Shown: positions 7,563 to 14,563 of the stretch, piece after piece
How the letters are laid out: every line of letters starts with the position of its first letter
How positions within the stretch are numbered: position 1 is the stretch's first letter
NCBI GenBank assembly: GCA_035513275.1
Contig: DATKCJ010000411.1
Coordinates: 1 to 14,781, forward strand
Direction: 5' to 3'
Length of the DNA stretch: 14,781 nt
From: DATKCJ01 sp035513275
GTDB lineage: Bacteria > Verrucomicrobiota > Verrucomicrobiia > Opitutales > Opitutaceae
Position numbers and translations under genes: made by a program
The notes under the pieces: generated by a model
Told to the model about the DNA's origin: nothing
Databases searched by the model: none
Seen by the model: only the letters and a program-made list of their open reading frames with translations

Positions 7563-9335
7563 TTGCCCTCCTTCAACCACGTCAACAGCGCCGACTATGC
7601 GCTGATCGCGCTCTACTTCGGGATCGTCATCTTCGTCGGCTGGTATTCCTCGCGGAAGAACAAGAACACTGACGACTTCTTCAAGGGCGGCGGGAAGATC
7701 CCGTGGTTCCTCGCGGGCGTGTCGAACTGGGTATCGGGTTTTTCTGCATTCATGTTCGTTGCGGCGGCCGGCTTCACCTACCGGCACGGTCTCGGCGCGG
7801 CGGTCGTGTTCACCGCAGCCACGTGGGCCTACCTCGTCGGTGCCTTCTACTTCGCGTCGCGCTGGCGGCGCGCGCGAATAAACTCGCCGCTCGAGTTCCT
7901 CACGCGCCGCTACTCTCAATCGACGACCTATTTCTACACGGTCACGGCGATCGTGCCGCAGATCATCGGCATCGGCCAGGGAATCTACATCCTTTGCATC
8001 TTCGTCTCGACCGCGCTCGGCTTTGCGGGAGGCGAACACCTCGTGCTTGGCATGACGTTCAGCGGACTCGAACTCACGATGATCACCGTCGGCGTGGTGA
8101 TGATCGTTTACACCGTCATCGGAGGACTCTGGGCCGCGGTGCTCAGTGACGCGGTTCAGGGAGTGATCATACTCGTGACTTCCATCCTGATCATGCCTGT
8201 CACGTTCATCCACCTCGGCGGTGGCGAGGGTATCTTCGCGGGGTTTGAGCGGCTGTGGACCGATGCGCCCGAGGGCTACTTCGGCCTCAACGGGCAGACG
8301 GGCCAGCCACTCTTCCTGCTCAGCTACGCTGCCGCCTCGATGCTCGGCTACAACGTCGCGTGGTGGCAGGTGCAGCGCTACCAAAGCGTGCCCGACGAGC
8401 GGAGCGCGCGAAAGATGGCCATGCTGTGCGCCGTCCTTTCATTCTTCGGCCCGTTGCTCTGGATCCTGCCGGTCATGGGGGCGCGCGTGATCTTCCCCGA
8501 CATCGCATCGGTCTGGCCCCAGTTCGCCGCGCCTGAGGAGGCGTCATTTGTCAGCCTCGCCATGCTGCTCCTGCCTCACGGCATGATCGGCTTTGTCGTC
8601 GCCGCGATTCTCTCGGCCACGCTCGGACAGGCGAGCGACGGATTCAACTGGCTCGCCGCCACCACCACGCGCGACATTTACGTGCCGCTGCGCAAGCGCG
8701 CCGGTTTCGCACCGCCGAGCGAGTTGCACCAGATGAGGATCGGCCAGCTCACGATGCTCGTGATCGGTGTGCTCGGCATCGTCTCGGCTATCTTCATCGC
8801 GCGCACCGGCGGCGCATTCGACTTCGGTCTGAAATACTACTCGCTCACCGGACCCGGTTTCATGATGCCCGTCGCCCTCGGCATGATCTACCGCAAGACG
8901 CCGTGGTGGTCCGGCATCGCGTCGTGTGTCGCCGCCTTCACCGCGGCGTTCGGGCTGATGGCGCTCGGTGCCTTCCCGGAGAACGCCTACGAGCGGAACA
9001 TCATCAGCGCGATCAGCGCCGCGACGCTCGTGTTCGTGATCTCTGCATTCTTTTACAACCCCGACGATCCGCGGAGCGCGGAAGCGCGCAGGTTCGACGC
9101 CGACCTGCGCACACCCGTGCCGGTCGATCCTAATCTGCCGCCCGCGTCGCTGCGCGACTTCCAGATGCTCGCGATGGTGAGCGTGCTGCTTGGCATTGTG
9201 CTCATCGCCTGCGTCGTGTTGCCGTCATCGCCGCTCGCACCGCCGATTATCAACGTCATCGCCGGCGGCCTGCTATTCGTCATCGGCGGCCTCCTGTGGC
9301 GCGCCTCGCGTCCGCCAAAGGCAAAGACGCCTTGA
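7563..9335 (+). CDS. SSS-family sodium:solute symporter
   Basis: The protein is an integral membrane protein of 590 aa with about 13-15 hydrophobic helices spread over its full length. The TTG start at 7563 is used because there is no in-frame ATG or GTG before the first helix (YALIALYFGIVIFVGWYSS). Family features include the loop TDDFFKGGGKIPWFLAGVSNW, the first broken helix region, and the segment ILSATLGQASDGFNWLAATT (about residue 350-370). That segment corresponds to the 'S.T.SS..N..AT' region of the family, where Na+-coordinating residues lie. An internal hydrophilic stretch near residue 500 is followed by two extra C-terminal helices (MLAMVSVLLGIVLIACVVL; INVIAGGLLFVIGGLLW). SSS transporters import sugars, amino acids or other small solutes with Na+. 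The place next to two lyases and GxGYxYP proteins suggests uptake of a released mono- or oligosaccharide. The substrate is not determined. Confidence 0.93.
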   Translation: MPSFNHVNSADYALIALYFGIVIFVGWYSSRKNKNTDDFFKGGGKIPWFLAGVSNWVSGFSAFMFVAAAGFTYRHGLGAAVVFTAATWAYLVGAFYFASRWRRARINSPLEFLTRRYSQSTTYFYTVTAIVPQIIGIGQGIYILCIFVSTALGFAGGEHLVLGMTFSGLELTMITVGVVMIVYTVIGGLWAAVLSDAVQGVIILVTSILIMPVTFIHLGGGEGIFAGFERLWTDAPEGYFGLNGQTGQPLFLLSYAAASMLGYNVAWWQVQRYQSVPDERSARKMAMLCAVLSFFGPLLWILPVMGARVIFPDIASVWPQFAAPEEASFVSLAMLLLPHGMIGFVVAAILSATLGQASDGFNWLAATTTRDIYVPLRKRAGFAPPSELHQMRIGQLTMLVIGVLGIVSAIFIARTGGAFDFGLKYYSLTGPGFMMPVALGMIYRKTPWWSGIASCVAAFTAAFGLMALGAFPENAYERNIISAISAATLVFVISAFFYNPDDPRSAEARRFDADLRTPVPVDPNLPPASLRDFQMLAMVSVLLGIVLIACVVLPSSPLAPPIINVIAGGLLFVIGGLLWRASRPPKAKTP

Positions 9336-9353
9336 CCACACATTTCACGGAAG

Positions 9354-9495
9354 GGCACGGATTCGGATTTTGGAACCACGAAACACACGAAATACACGAA
9401 ATGAATTTCAGATCCTGATATGTCTCGTTCTCTCGTTTCGTGTGTTTCGTGTATTTCGTGGTAATCCACTTCTGATCCGTGAGATTCGTGGTTAA
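9354..9495. repeat. Long inverted repeat built of CACGAAA units
   Basis: The 26-base left arm (9376-9401) and right arm (9436-9461) consist of three CACGAAA units separated by CA or TA. They are inverted copies differing at only two positions, with a 34-base spacer. Outer shoulders repeat CACGGAT (9354-9370 and, inverted, 9474-9481). Nine-base periodicity makes spurious translations such as HEIHETHETRE. The structure fills the whole gap between the symporter and the isochorismatase-like gene, and an inverted relative lies at 14564-14609. A very stable RNA hairpin is expected, so it may separate the two transcription units. Confidence 0.85.
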
Positions 9496-9509
9496 CTTCT
9501 CCTGAGTAA

Positions 9510-10313
9510 ATGCGTCTCCCCGCACAGGTCTACCGTCAGTTCGATGCCGACCCCGCGCGCGAAGTGCCGGGCGAGGCTTATGGCGGCTGGAACACAATCG
9601 ACGTGGACCTCGCGCCCGCGCACACCGCGCTAGTGGTCATGCACGCGTGGGACTGCGGTGCGCCGCACGAGTTTCCCGGATGGCGGCGCGCCGTGGAATA
9701 TTACCCGCGCGCCTCGCGGATCCTCGCCGACGTTTTTCCTCCGTTGCTCGCAGCAGTGCGCGCGTCGCCACTCCCGGTCTTCCATGTCGTCGGCGGCGGT
9801 AAGGACTACTACACACACCTGCCCGGCTACAAACGCGCGGTCCAACTCGCAGGAGTCTCGACGCCCCCGGTGCAACTCGCGACGGATCCCGCCTACGATC
9901 GGCTGAAGCAGTTGCGCTCCGAACACGTCTTCCCCGGTGCGCATAACGCCGCCGACATCGCCGCGGGATTCGAGCGACTCGACTTCGCGCCTGAGGCGCG
10001 GCCTGTCGGCGACGAGGTTATCGCCGAGAACGGCGATCAACTCGCCGCGCTTTGCCGCGCCGACGGAATCAACCATCTCATCTACGCGGGCTTCGCGATC
10101 AATTGGTGTCTGCTCATGTCACCCGGCGGCATGATCGAAATGTCGCGGCACGGCTGCCTCTGCTCGACGATCGTCGAGGCCGTCACCGCGGTCGAGAACC
10201 GCGAGACCGCCCGCGACGAGCGCGAGAAACAACAGGCCCTCTGGCGCGTGTCGCTCGAGTTCGGCTTCGTGTTCCACCTTCGCGACTTCCTCGCCGCGCT
10301 GCCCAAGACGTGA
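9510..10313 (+). CDS. Isochorismatase-fold cysteine hydrolase-like protein, possibly degenerate
   Basis: The protein has 267 aa with no signal peptide, so it is cytoplasmic. The core TALVVMHAWDCG is strand 1 of the isochorismatase/nicotinamidase fold. LPVFHVVGGGKDYY, GINHLIYAGFAINWCLL (Cys200, the usual nucleophile) and MSRHGCLCSTIVEAVTAVENRETA complete the expected order. Family enzymes use an Asp-Lys-Cys triad to hydrolyse isochorismate, nicotinamide, ureidoacrylate or N-carbamoyl compounds. Here the strand-1 Asp position aligns with His45 (Asp48 is three residues on). The Lys expected before the Cys strand aligns with Ala172/Glu173 (DEVIAENGDQL). The protein may therefore have altered chemistry or be non-catalytic. 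Its ATG lies directly behind the CACGAAA repeat. A 139-bp repeat-bearing gap separates it from the aminotransferase gene. Confidence 0.8.
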   Translation: MRLPAQVYRQFDADPAREVPGEAYGGWNTIDVDLAPAHTALVVMHAWDCGAPHEFPGWRRAVEYYPRASRILADVFPPLLAAVRASPLPVFHVVGGGKDYYTHLPGYKRAVQLAGVSTPPVQLATDPAYDRLKQLRSEHVFPGAHNAADIAAGFERLDFAPEARPVGDEVIAENGDQLAALCRADGINHLIYAGFAINWCLLMSPGGMIEMSRHGCLCSTIVEAVTAVENRETARDEREKQQALWRVSLEFGFVFHLRDFLAALPKT

Positions 10314-10339
10314 CTCCGCGACCGACTTCATACGAGCAA

Positions 10340-10402
10340 GGTAGCCCGGCCTCTCCGAGGACGGGTCCGGAACGAACCCGCGCTCGGAGATCGCGGGCTA
10401 CC
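10340..10402. repeat. 63-bp GTAGCCCG-bounded hairpin element
   Basis: The arms GGTAGCCCG (10340-10348) and CGGGCTACC (10394-10402) are perfect inverted ends. Inside them CTCCGAG pairs with CTCGGAG and GGGT with ACCC, around a loop near 10368-10376. The whole element thus folds into a long interrupted hairpin. It starts 26 bp after the stop of the isochorismatase-like gene and could work as a bidirectional transcription barrier or RNA stabiliser, but it has no T-tract. It shares arms with the elements at 1260 and 7242. Confidence 0.8.
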
Positions 10403-10420
10403 AAATCAACATGTTCGCGA

Positions 10421-10452
10421 ACCGATCCCCGAACTCCGATCTTCGATCTCCA
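10421..10452. repeat. Heptad iterated repeat (CCGATCT-type units) ahead of the aminotransferase
   Basis: About four 7-base units (CCGATCC, CCGAACT, CCGATCT, TCGATCT) run up to the ATG at 10453. The unit length and degeneracy match the style of the array at 7433-7465. It overlaps the alternative upstream start (ATG at 10411), which argues that the residues from that start to position 10452 are repeat-derived and not part of the enzyme. Confidence 0.55.
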
Positions 10453-11688
10453 ATGAACCCATCCACTCTCGCCATTCACGGTGGCCCTAAAGCCGTCACC
10501 GCCGTTCGCCCCGTGCACCACCGCTGGGGCGCGGCAGAGCTCGCGCGGCTCACCGCGATGGTCGATCAGCCCTCGCTGTTCTACTGGAAGGGTCCGCAGA
10601 CGGAGGCGCTGCTCGCGGAGTTCCGTCGCACCTATCCGCTCAAGTGGTGCATGCCGTCGTCGTCGTGCACGGCTGCACTGCACATCGCAGTGTCCGCGCT
10701 GCAATTGCCACCTGGATCCGAGATCATCACGTCGCCTGTCACCGACATGGGCAGCGTGATCGGAATCCTCTACCAGCAGCTCGTGCCGGTCTTCGCCGAC
10801 ATCGACCCGCACACCTATAACCTCGATCCCGAGGATGTGCGCCGCCGGATCACGCCGAAGACGAAGGCGCTCATGGTCGTCCACCTCGCCGGCAATCCGA
10901 GCAACATGGACGCGCTCATGGCGATCGCTCGCGAGCACCGGCTCCTCGTCATCGAGGACTGCGCCCAGTCGTGGGGCGCGGCATATCGCGGCAAACCCGT
11001 CGGACTCTTCGGCGACCTCGCTTCCTACTCGTTCAACGAGTTCAAGCACATCTCCTGCGGCGACGGCGGCATCGTCGGCACCAACGATGAACGCTTCGGC
11101 CCGACGCTCACCAAGTGGGGCGACAAGCACTACGACCGCGTCACCAACAACCGCAATCCCGAGGCGCTCTCGCCCAACTATCGGATGAGCGAGCCGCAGG
11201 CCGCTGTCGCCGCCGCGCAGATGGCGCAAATGCATGAGATCGTTGCGCGGCACATTCATTTCGGCACACGCCTGCTCGGCCACCTGCGCGAGCTCGAGTT
11301 GCCCGGCATCGTGTTGCCCGCGATCGATCCGCGCGACACGCACAGCTTCTGGTTCGTGCTCCTGCGGCTCGATCCCGCGCACTTCAGCTGCACGCGCGAC
11401 GAGTTTGTAGTGGCACTTGTGGCGGAGGGGGCACAAGCGGTCGCGGGTTACATTCCGAAGCCTGTCTATCACTACCCGCTTTTTCAGAACCACAACTTCT
11501 TCAGCGGCGGCTGGCCGATTCGCGACGCTGGACTGACAACCATGGACTACCGCACCGTCAAGTGCCCCGCTGCGGAGTCGATGCTCGCCGAGGGAGTGTC
11601 GCTGCCCATCAGCCCAGCACTCACCGACGAGATCATCGATGAAACCGCCGATGCCCTCGCCAAGGTCGCAAGAAGTTTCGCACGCTGA
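10453..11688 (+). CDS. DegT/DnrJ/EryC1/StrS-family PLP aminotransferase
   Basis: The protein has 411 aa and is cytoplasmic. The ATG at 10453 is preferred to the in-frame ATG at 10411: it begins the typical MNPSTLAIHGGPKAV, while the upstream codons lie in a heptad repeat. Family motifs occur in order: SSSCTAALHIA (cofactor phosphate region), PVFADIDPHTYNLDPEDV, VHLAGNPSNMDAL, VIEDCAQSWGA with Asp169 that contacts the pyridine nitrogen, FGDLASYSFNEFKH with Lys198 as the PLP Schiff-base lysine, and GDGGIV. SPNYRMSEPQAAVAAAQM and the C-terminal YHYPLFQ are also typical. The family transfers an amino group from Glu or Gln to keto-sugars, cyclitols (inosose) or related ketones. In a glycan-catabolic setting it might act on an amino- or keto-cyclitol or sugar intermediate, but no substrate can be named. 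The exported ADP-ribosylglycohydrolase-like gene follows after 19 bp. Confidence 0.92.
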   Translation: MNPSTLAIHGGPKAVTAVRPVHHRWGAAELARLTAMVDQPSLFYWKGPQTEALLAEFRRTYPLKWCMPSSSCTAALHIAVSALQLPPGSEIITSPVTDMGSVIGILYQQLVPVFADIDPHTYNLDPEDVRRRITPKTKALMVVHLAGNPSNMDALMAIAREHRLLVIEDCAQSWGAAYRGKPVGLFGDLASYSFNEFKHISCGDGGIVGTNDERFGPTLTKWGDKHYDRVTNNRNPEALSPNYRMSEPQAAVAAAQMAQMHEIVARHIHFGTRLLGHLRELELPGIVLPAIDPRDTHSFWFVLLRLDPAHFSCTRDEFVVALVAEGAQAVAGYIPKPVYHYPLFQNHNFFSGGWPIRDAGLTTMDYRTVKCPAAESMLAEGVSLPISPALTDEIIDETADALAKVARSFAR

Positions 11689-11707
11689 CGGCTTTCCATC
11701 CCAAATC

Positions 11708-13084
11708 ATGAAACACCTCGTCCCTGCGCTCTTCTCGGTTCGTTTCCTGAGCCTTCTCATAATTCTGCGCGCATCGAGCGCGACAGCCGGCGACGCAGTT
11801 CCCGCGGATCCAAACCTGGACTACCAAGCCTGCCAGACTATCGCGGGCGCACGCGTGATTTCCCGTTCGGCCTACCTCGAGCAGTTGAAGGGCTTCTGGC
11901 TCGGGCAGTGCATCGCAAACTGGACCGGGCTCGTCACCGAAGGCGACAAGGTTGGCGACGCCGGTCTGGTGAAGTCGGGCCCGTTCTACACCCGCAAGAA
12001 TTGGGGCGGCCCGGACCACCCGAATATCTGGTCCAGCGAGCCCAGCAATTTGTCACCCACGATCGACTTTGTCCTGGTCGACGAGGACGGCGTCTGGGGA
12101 GCAGATGACGACACCGACATCGAATACATTTACCAATTCCTGCTCTACGAACACCGGACCACCCTCCTCACCGGCGAGCAAATTCGCGCCGGCTGGCTCA
12201 AGCACATCCGCGCCGAGGAAGAAAACTTTCTCTGGGTGTCCAACCAGAAGGCATTCGATCTGATGCGCGAGGGCCTCGTCCCCCCGGCCACCGGCGACCC
12301 CGCACACAACCCGGAGTTCGAGATGATCGACGCCCAGTTGACCACGGAGATCTTTGGCTTGTTCGCCCCGGGCCGGCCCGAGGTGGCGGCAAAGATCGCG
12401 CGCCTACCGATCCAGACCACCGCCCGCCTGAACGCGGAGTGGATCGCGGAATTCTATGTGCGGATGCACTCGCTCGCGTCCGCCAGCGATCCGCAACAGG
12501 CCATGGGCGACCGGCTCCGATGGATGGCGGAGGAGGCCCGCCACTGCCTGCCCCCCGGATCCTATGCCGCGAAGATGTATGACTTCGTGAAGGCCCGCCA
12601 CGCCGCCGGCGTTCCCTGGGAACAGGCGCGTGACGAGGTCTACCAGCGCTACCAGGTCGAGCAGGCCGATGGCTACAACCTCAATGCACAGCCGCGCTCC
12701 GACAACGCCTTCTTTGCCGCCGGAATCAATTTCGCCGCCAGCATCGTCAGCCTGCTATACGGCGATGGCGACATCCGGGAGACGATAAAGATCGGCACCC
12801 TTTGCGGATGGGATTCCGACAACCCGACCGCGACGTGGGGTGGACTCCTAGGCTTCATGCTGGGTCAGGAGGGAGTCGAACGAGCCTTCGGAAGGAAATT
12901 CTCCAGCAAGTTCAACATCCACAGGACGCGCATCGGCTTCCCGGGCGACGGAGTCGACAATTTCCCAGCCATGGCGCTGAAGGGCGTTTGGGTCGTGGAC
13001 CGCGCGGTGCAGGAGCAACTCGGCGGGTGCGTGGACCTGAAGAATGACACCTGGGTCATTCCATCGCCCACTGCAGCCCGCTAA
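11708..13084 (+). CDS. Exported ADP-ribosylglycohydrolase-family protein
   Basis: The protein has 458 aa from the ATG at 11708. This start gives a signal peptide (MKHLVPALFSVRFLSLLIILRASSATAG, predicted cleavage near SATAG); an earlier in-frame ATG at 11639 overlaps the preceding gene and would bury it. The DraG/ARH fold is shown by SRSAYLEQLKGFWLGQCIANWTG (helix with the usual 'G...G.A.G' start), the first metal-binding motif ADDDTDIEY (Asp133-135, Thr136, Asp137) and the second, GWDSDNPTATWGGLLGF (Asp369, Asp371). Both acidic clusters are intact, so a binuclear Mg2+ site is likely. Known relatives remove ADP-ribose from proteins or small molecules in the cytoplasm. An exported member next to glycan-degrading genes more likely hydrolyses an N- or O-glycosidic bond in another substrate, which is inference. 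It probably shares an operon with the aminotransferase. Confidence 0.88.
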   Translation: MKHLVPALFSVRFLSLLIILRASSATAGDAVPADPNLDYQACQTIAGARVISRSAYLEQLKGFWLGQCIANWTGLVTEGDKVGDAGLVKSGPFYTRKNWGGPDHPNIWSSEPSNLSPTIDFVLVDEDGVWGADDDTDIEYIYQFLLYEHRTTLLTGEQIRAGWLKHIRAEEENFLWVSNQKAFDLMREGLVPPATGDPAHNPEFEMIDAQLTTEIFGLFAPGRPEVAAKIARLPIQTTARLNAEWIAEFYVRMHSLASASDPQQAMGDRLRWMAEEARHCLPPGSYAAKMYDFVKARHAAGVPWEQARDEVYQRYQVEQADGYNLNAQPRSDNAFFAAGINFAASIVSLLYGDGDIRETIKIGTLCGWDSDNPTATWGGLLGFMLGQEGVERAFGRKFSSKFNIHRTRIGFPGDGVDNFPAMALKGVWVVDRAVQEQLGGCVDLKNDTWVIPSPTAAR

Positions 13085-13103
13085 AGCGTGCCCCGACGTG
13101 GTC

Positions 13104-13508
13104 CTACGACACTTTGCGAATCAAGAGCCGGCGGATCCCGCCGGGCGTCTTCCACGAAAAGGTGTCGCCTTCGGCGAAGCCAATGACCGCCATGCCGATC
13201 GGAGCCATGACTGAGACTTTCCCAACCGCCGCATCGGCGTCTTCGGGATAGACGAGCGAATAGGTGTCCACCTCTCCCGTTTCCCGGTCCTCAAGCTCAA
13301 TCCGCGAGCCCATTTTCACAACGTGTGGCGGCACGTCGGCCGGGGCGAGCACTTCAGCCCGTTCCAGCTCCACCTTCAATGGCTGCAGCGATTCACGAAG
13401 CTGCGGCCGGGTGTTGCCCATCGCCTCCACGAGCAGGCGCAGCCGCTCATGGTCCGATCTGGAAATGCGAAGGGCGGGAAGTGTCGTTGTCGTGTTGATC
13501 TCGTTCAT
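13104..13508 (-). CDS. rnk: GreA/GreB-family protein, Rnk-type nucleoside diphosphate kinase regulator
   Basis: The protein has 134 aa. The start MNEINTTTTLPAL (ATG complement of 13506-13508) is used; a longer in-frame ATG would add 39 residues with repeat-like low-complexity sequence. Residues of about 16-55 can form a short coiled coil (ERLRLLVEAM..LRESLQPLKVELERAEVL). Residues of about 60-132 form the Gre/Rnk C-terminal FKBP-like domain: MGSRIELEDRETGEVDTYSLVYPEDAD, GKVSVMAPIGMAVIG, GDTFSWKTPGG. Rnk-type proteins bind RNA polymerase near the secondary channel; the coiled coil is shorter than in GreA/GreB, and they are thought not to promote transcript cleavage. It is transcribed towards the ADP-ribosylglycohydrolase gene, with only 19 bp between the two stop codons. 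It is a housekeeping regulator with no evident link to the glycan genes. Confidence 0.9.
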   Translation of the reverse strand: MNEINTTTTLPALRISRSDHERLRLLVEAMGNTRPQLRESLQPLKVELERAEVLAPADVPPHVVKMGSRIELEDRETGEVDTYSLVYPEDADAAVGKVSVMAPIGMAVIGFAEGDTFSWKTPGGIRRLLIRKVS

Positions 13509-13635
13509 AAGAATTTTGGGTTGGTGGGGTTCGTGTTTGCGGTGCGCCTCCAGGTAACAAATCAGGCGCGTGTGAGGTCGTGCGGAACGCATCGGCGTCC
13601 GTCGGGCTACTCTGGACCCGCGCACGCCATTTGCA

Positions 13636-13668
13636 GCGCGGTCGCCCTCTCTTGCAGGGCTACCGCGC
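13636..13668. repeat. Strong hairpin between the amidohydrolase-like and Rnk-type genes
   Basis: GCGCGGT (13636-13642) and CCCT (13645-13648) pair with AGGG (13656-13659) and ACCGCGC (13662-13668). This gives an 11-bp stem with one 2x2 internal loop and a 7-base loop. On the minus strand it lies about 110 nt behind the amidohydrolase-like stop codon and could end its transcript, though no T-run follows. GTCGGGCTAC (13601-13610) nearby resembles the end of the GTAGCCCG repeat family. Confidence 0.55.
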
Positions 13669-13674
13669 CTTGGT

Positions 13675-13692
13675 AAGCGCTTGAGCGCTTGA
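13675..13692. promoter_or_regulatory. Possible operator: paired AGCGCT palindromes
   Basis: Two AGCGCT cores start 8 bases apart (13676 and 13684). The first lies in a perfect 8-base palindrome, AAGCGCTT, preceded by GT. LacI-family repressors often bind sites of the form TGTAAGCGCTTACA, so an operator is possible. No LacI-type regulator is present in the window, and the site lies about 170 bp upstream of the Rnk-type gene. Confidence 0.25.
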
Positions 13693-13778
13693 CAGGACGG
13701 GATGCGACAATCTCACGCTGGCACAGTGGCCGATCCGTCCCAGAAGCTCAAGCGGGAAGCACCGTTATTCCGCTGCGC

Positions 13779-14534
13779 CTATGCCAGCCAGCGCTCAAGG
13801 TTCCGCGATGCGATCGCGGCGAGCTTGGACTCTGGCAGACCCGACGGATCCAGCTTCGCGCGGGCGGCGGCTGTGATCAGGAACGGCGTGTGCGAGGCGA
13901 AGCAGAGCTGACGCACCGGCGCTTTCGCGAGCAGGTGGCGCACTGTCTCGTGCCACTCGGCGAACGAGAGGTCGAACAATGCATGCGGGCACTTCTTTGC
14001 GATCGCCAGAATCTCGCTGCGCAGAAAACCGCTCGCCATGACGCGCAGCCGCGGATGCCGCGCCACGAACGCAACGAATTCCGCCGGCTTCACCGGCTTG
14101 ATGTTCATCGCGTGGAACTCGTGCCTTTCGTCGATGAGCCTCGCTTGCACGATAAGCCGCAGCCGCCGGCGGATCACCTCCGCGGCAAGTTCGTCGACGG
14201 CACGCAAACCGAGTCGGAAATTGTGGTAGGCCGGCAGGAGTCGCACCGCCTGCACTCGCGGATCGGCGGCGACGGCATCGAGTTCCTCGCGCCAGTTCGC
14301 AAGCGCAAGATTGATCACCGGCACGGGCACGATAGCGGCAATGCCCCGGGTCACGCGTAGAAGTTCGCGGTTTGCCGAACCCGGGGCCTGGGCGAATACG
14401 GCATCGAGCGGCGACACGAGCGCCCGCCGAATTCCGTGCGCCTTCAAGTGCGACGCGAGAGACTTCGGCGTGTGTGCATCAACGAATGCAAACGGCCACT
14501 TCCCTATCCAGGTGCTCGCATCAAAGTCGTTCAT
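13779..14534 (-). CDS. Amidohydrolase-2-like TIM-barrel protein with degraded metal site
   Basis: The protein has 251 aa with no signal peptide, so it is cytoplasmic. The ATG (complement of 14532-14534) gives MNDFDASTWIGKWPF, which aligns with the usual start of amidohydrolase-2 proteins ('D.H.H.G..PF'); the HxH metal ligands are replaced by Ser7 and Trp9. Later blocks fit the family: LKAHGIRRALVSPLDAVF, VPVPVINLALANWREEL, VQAVRLLPAYHNF, LRLIVQARLIDERHEFHAM and the closing VRQLCFASHTPFL. In the last block the metal-binding Asp of 'GSD.P' is replaced by His215. The protein is shorter than typical members (about 280-350 aa). It may use a different metal arrangement or bind rather than hydrolyse its ligand. 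It is divergently placed from the glycan genes and followed by repeats on both sides. A role in handling a small metabolite is only a guess. Confidence 0.75.
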   Translation of the reverse strand: MNDFDASTWIGKWPFAFVDAHTPKSLASHLKAHGIRRALVSPLDAVFAQAPGSANRELLRVTRGIAAIVPVPVINLALANWREELDAVAADPRVQAVRLLPAYHNFRLGLRAVDELAAEVIRRRLRLIVQARLIDERHEFHAMNIKPVKPAEFVAFVARHPRLRVMASGFLRSEILAIAKKCPHALFDLSFAEWHETVRHLLAKAPVRQLCFASHTPFLITAAARAKLDPSGLPESKLAAIASRNLERWLA

Positions 14535-14563
14535 TTAGGCAGAGCCGAGTCAACCGAGGATAA

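Noticed and set aside
9376..9461. CRISPR-like array
   Set aside because: The units are 9 bases, inverted rather than direct overall, without unique spacers, and there are no cas genes.
9053..9597. Minus-strand open frames giving HEIHETHETRE-like peptides, also at 14550-14756
   Set aside because: They are translations of the CACGAAA-unit repeats, a known source of spurious proteins.
10183..11760. 525-codon open frame on the minus strand
   Set aside because: It runs antisense to the end of the isochorismatase-like gene, a repeat and the whole aminotransferase gene, which has full family motifs. Its Arg-rich sequence is the usual high-GC shadow.
13085..13103. Bidirectional terminator between the convergent ADP-ribosylglycohydrolase and Rnk-type genes
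   Set aside because: The 19-bp gap holds no inverted repeat or T-run that I can see.
13685..13715. TTGACA at 13688-13693 as a -35 box
   Set aside because: No -10 hexamer is found at 16-18 bases, and transcription would run antisense into the amidohydrolase-like gene.
13689..14360. 223-codon plus-strand open frame
   Set aside because: It lies opposite the amidohydrolase-like gene, whose product has recognisable family blocks; the plus-strand product is Arg/His-rich and without motifs.
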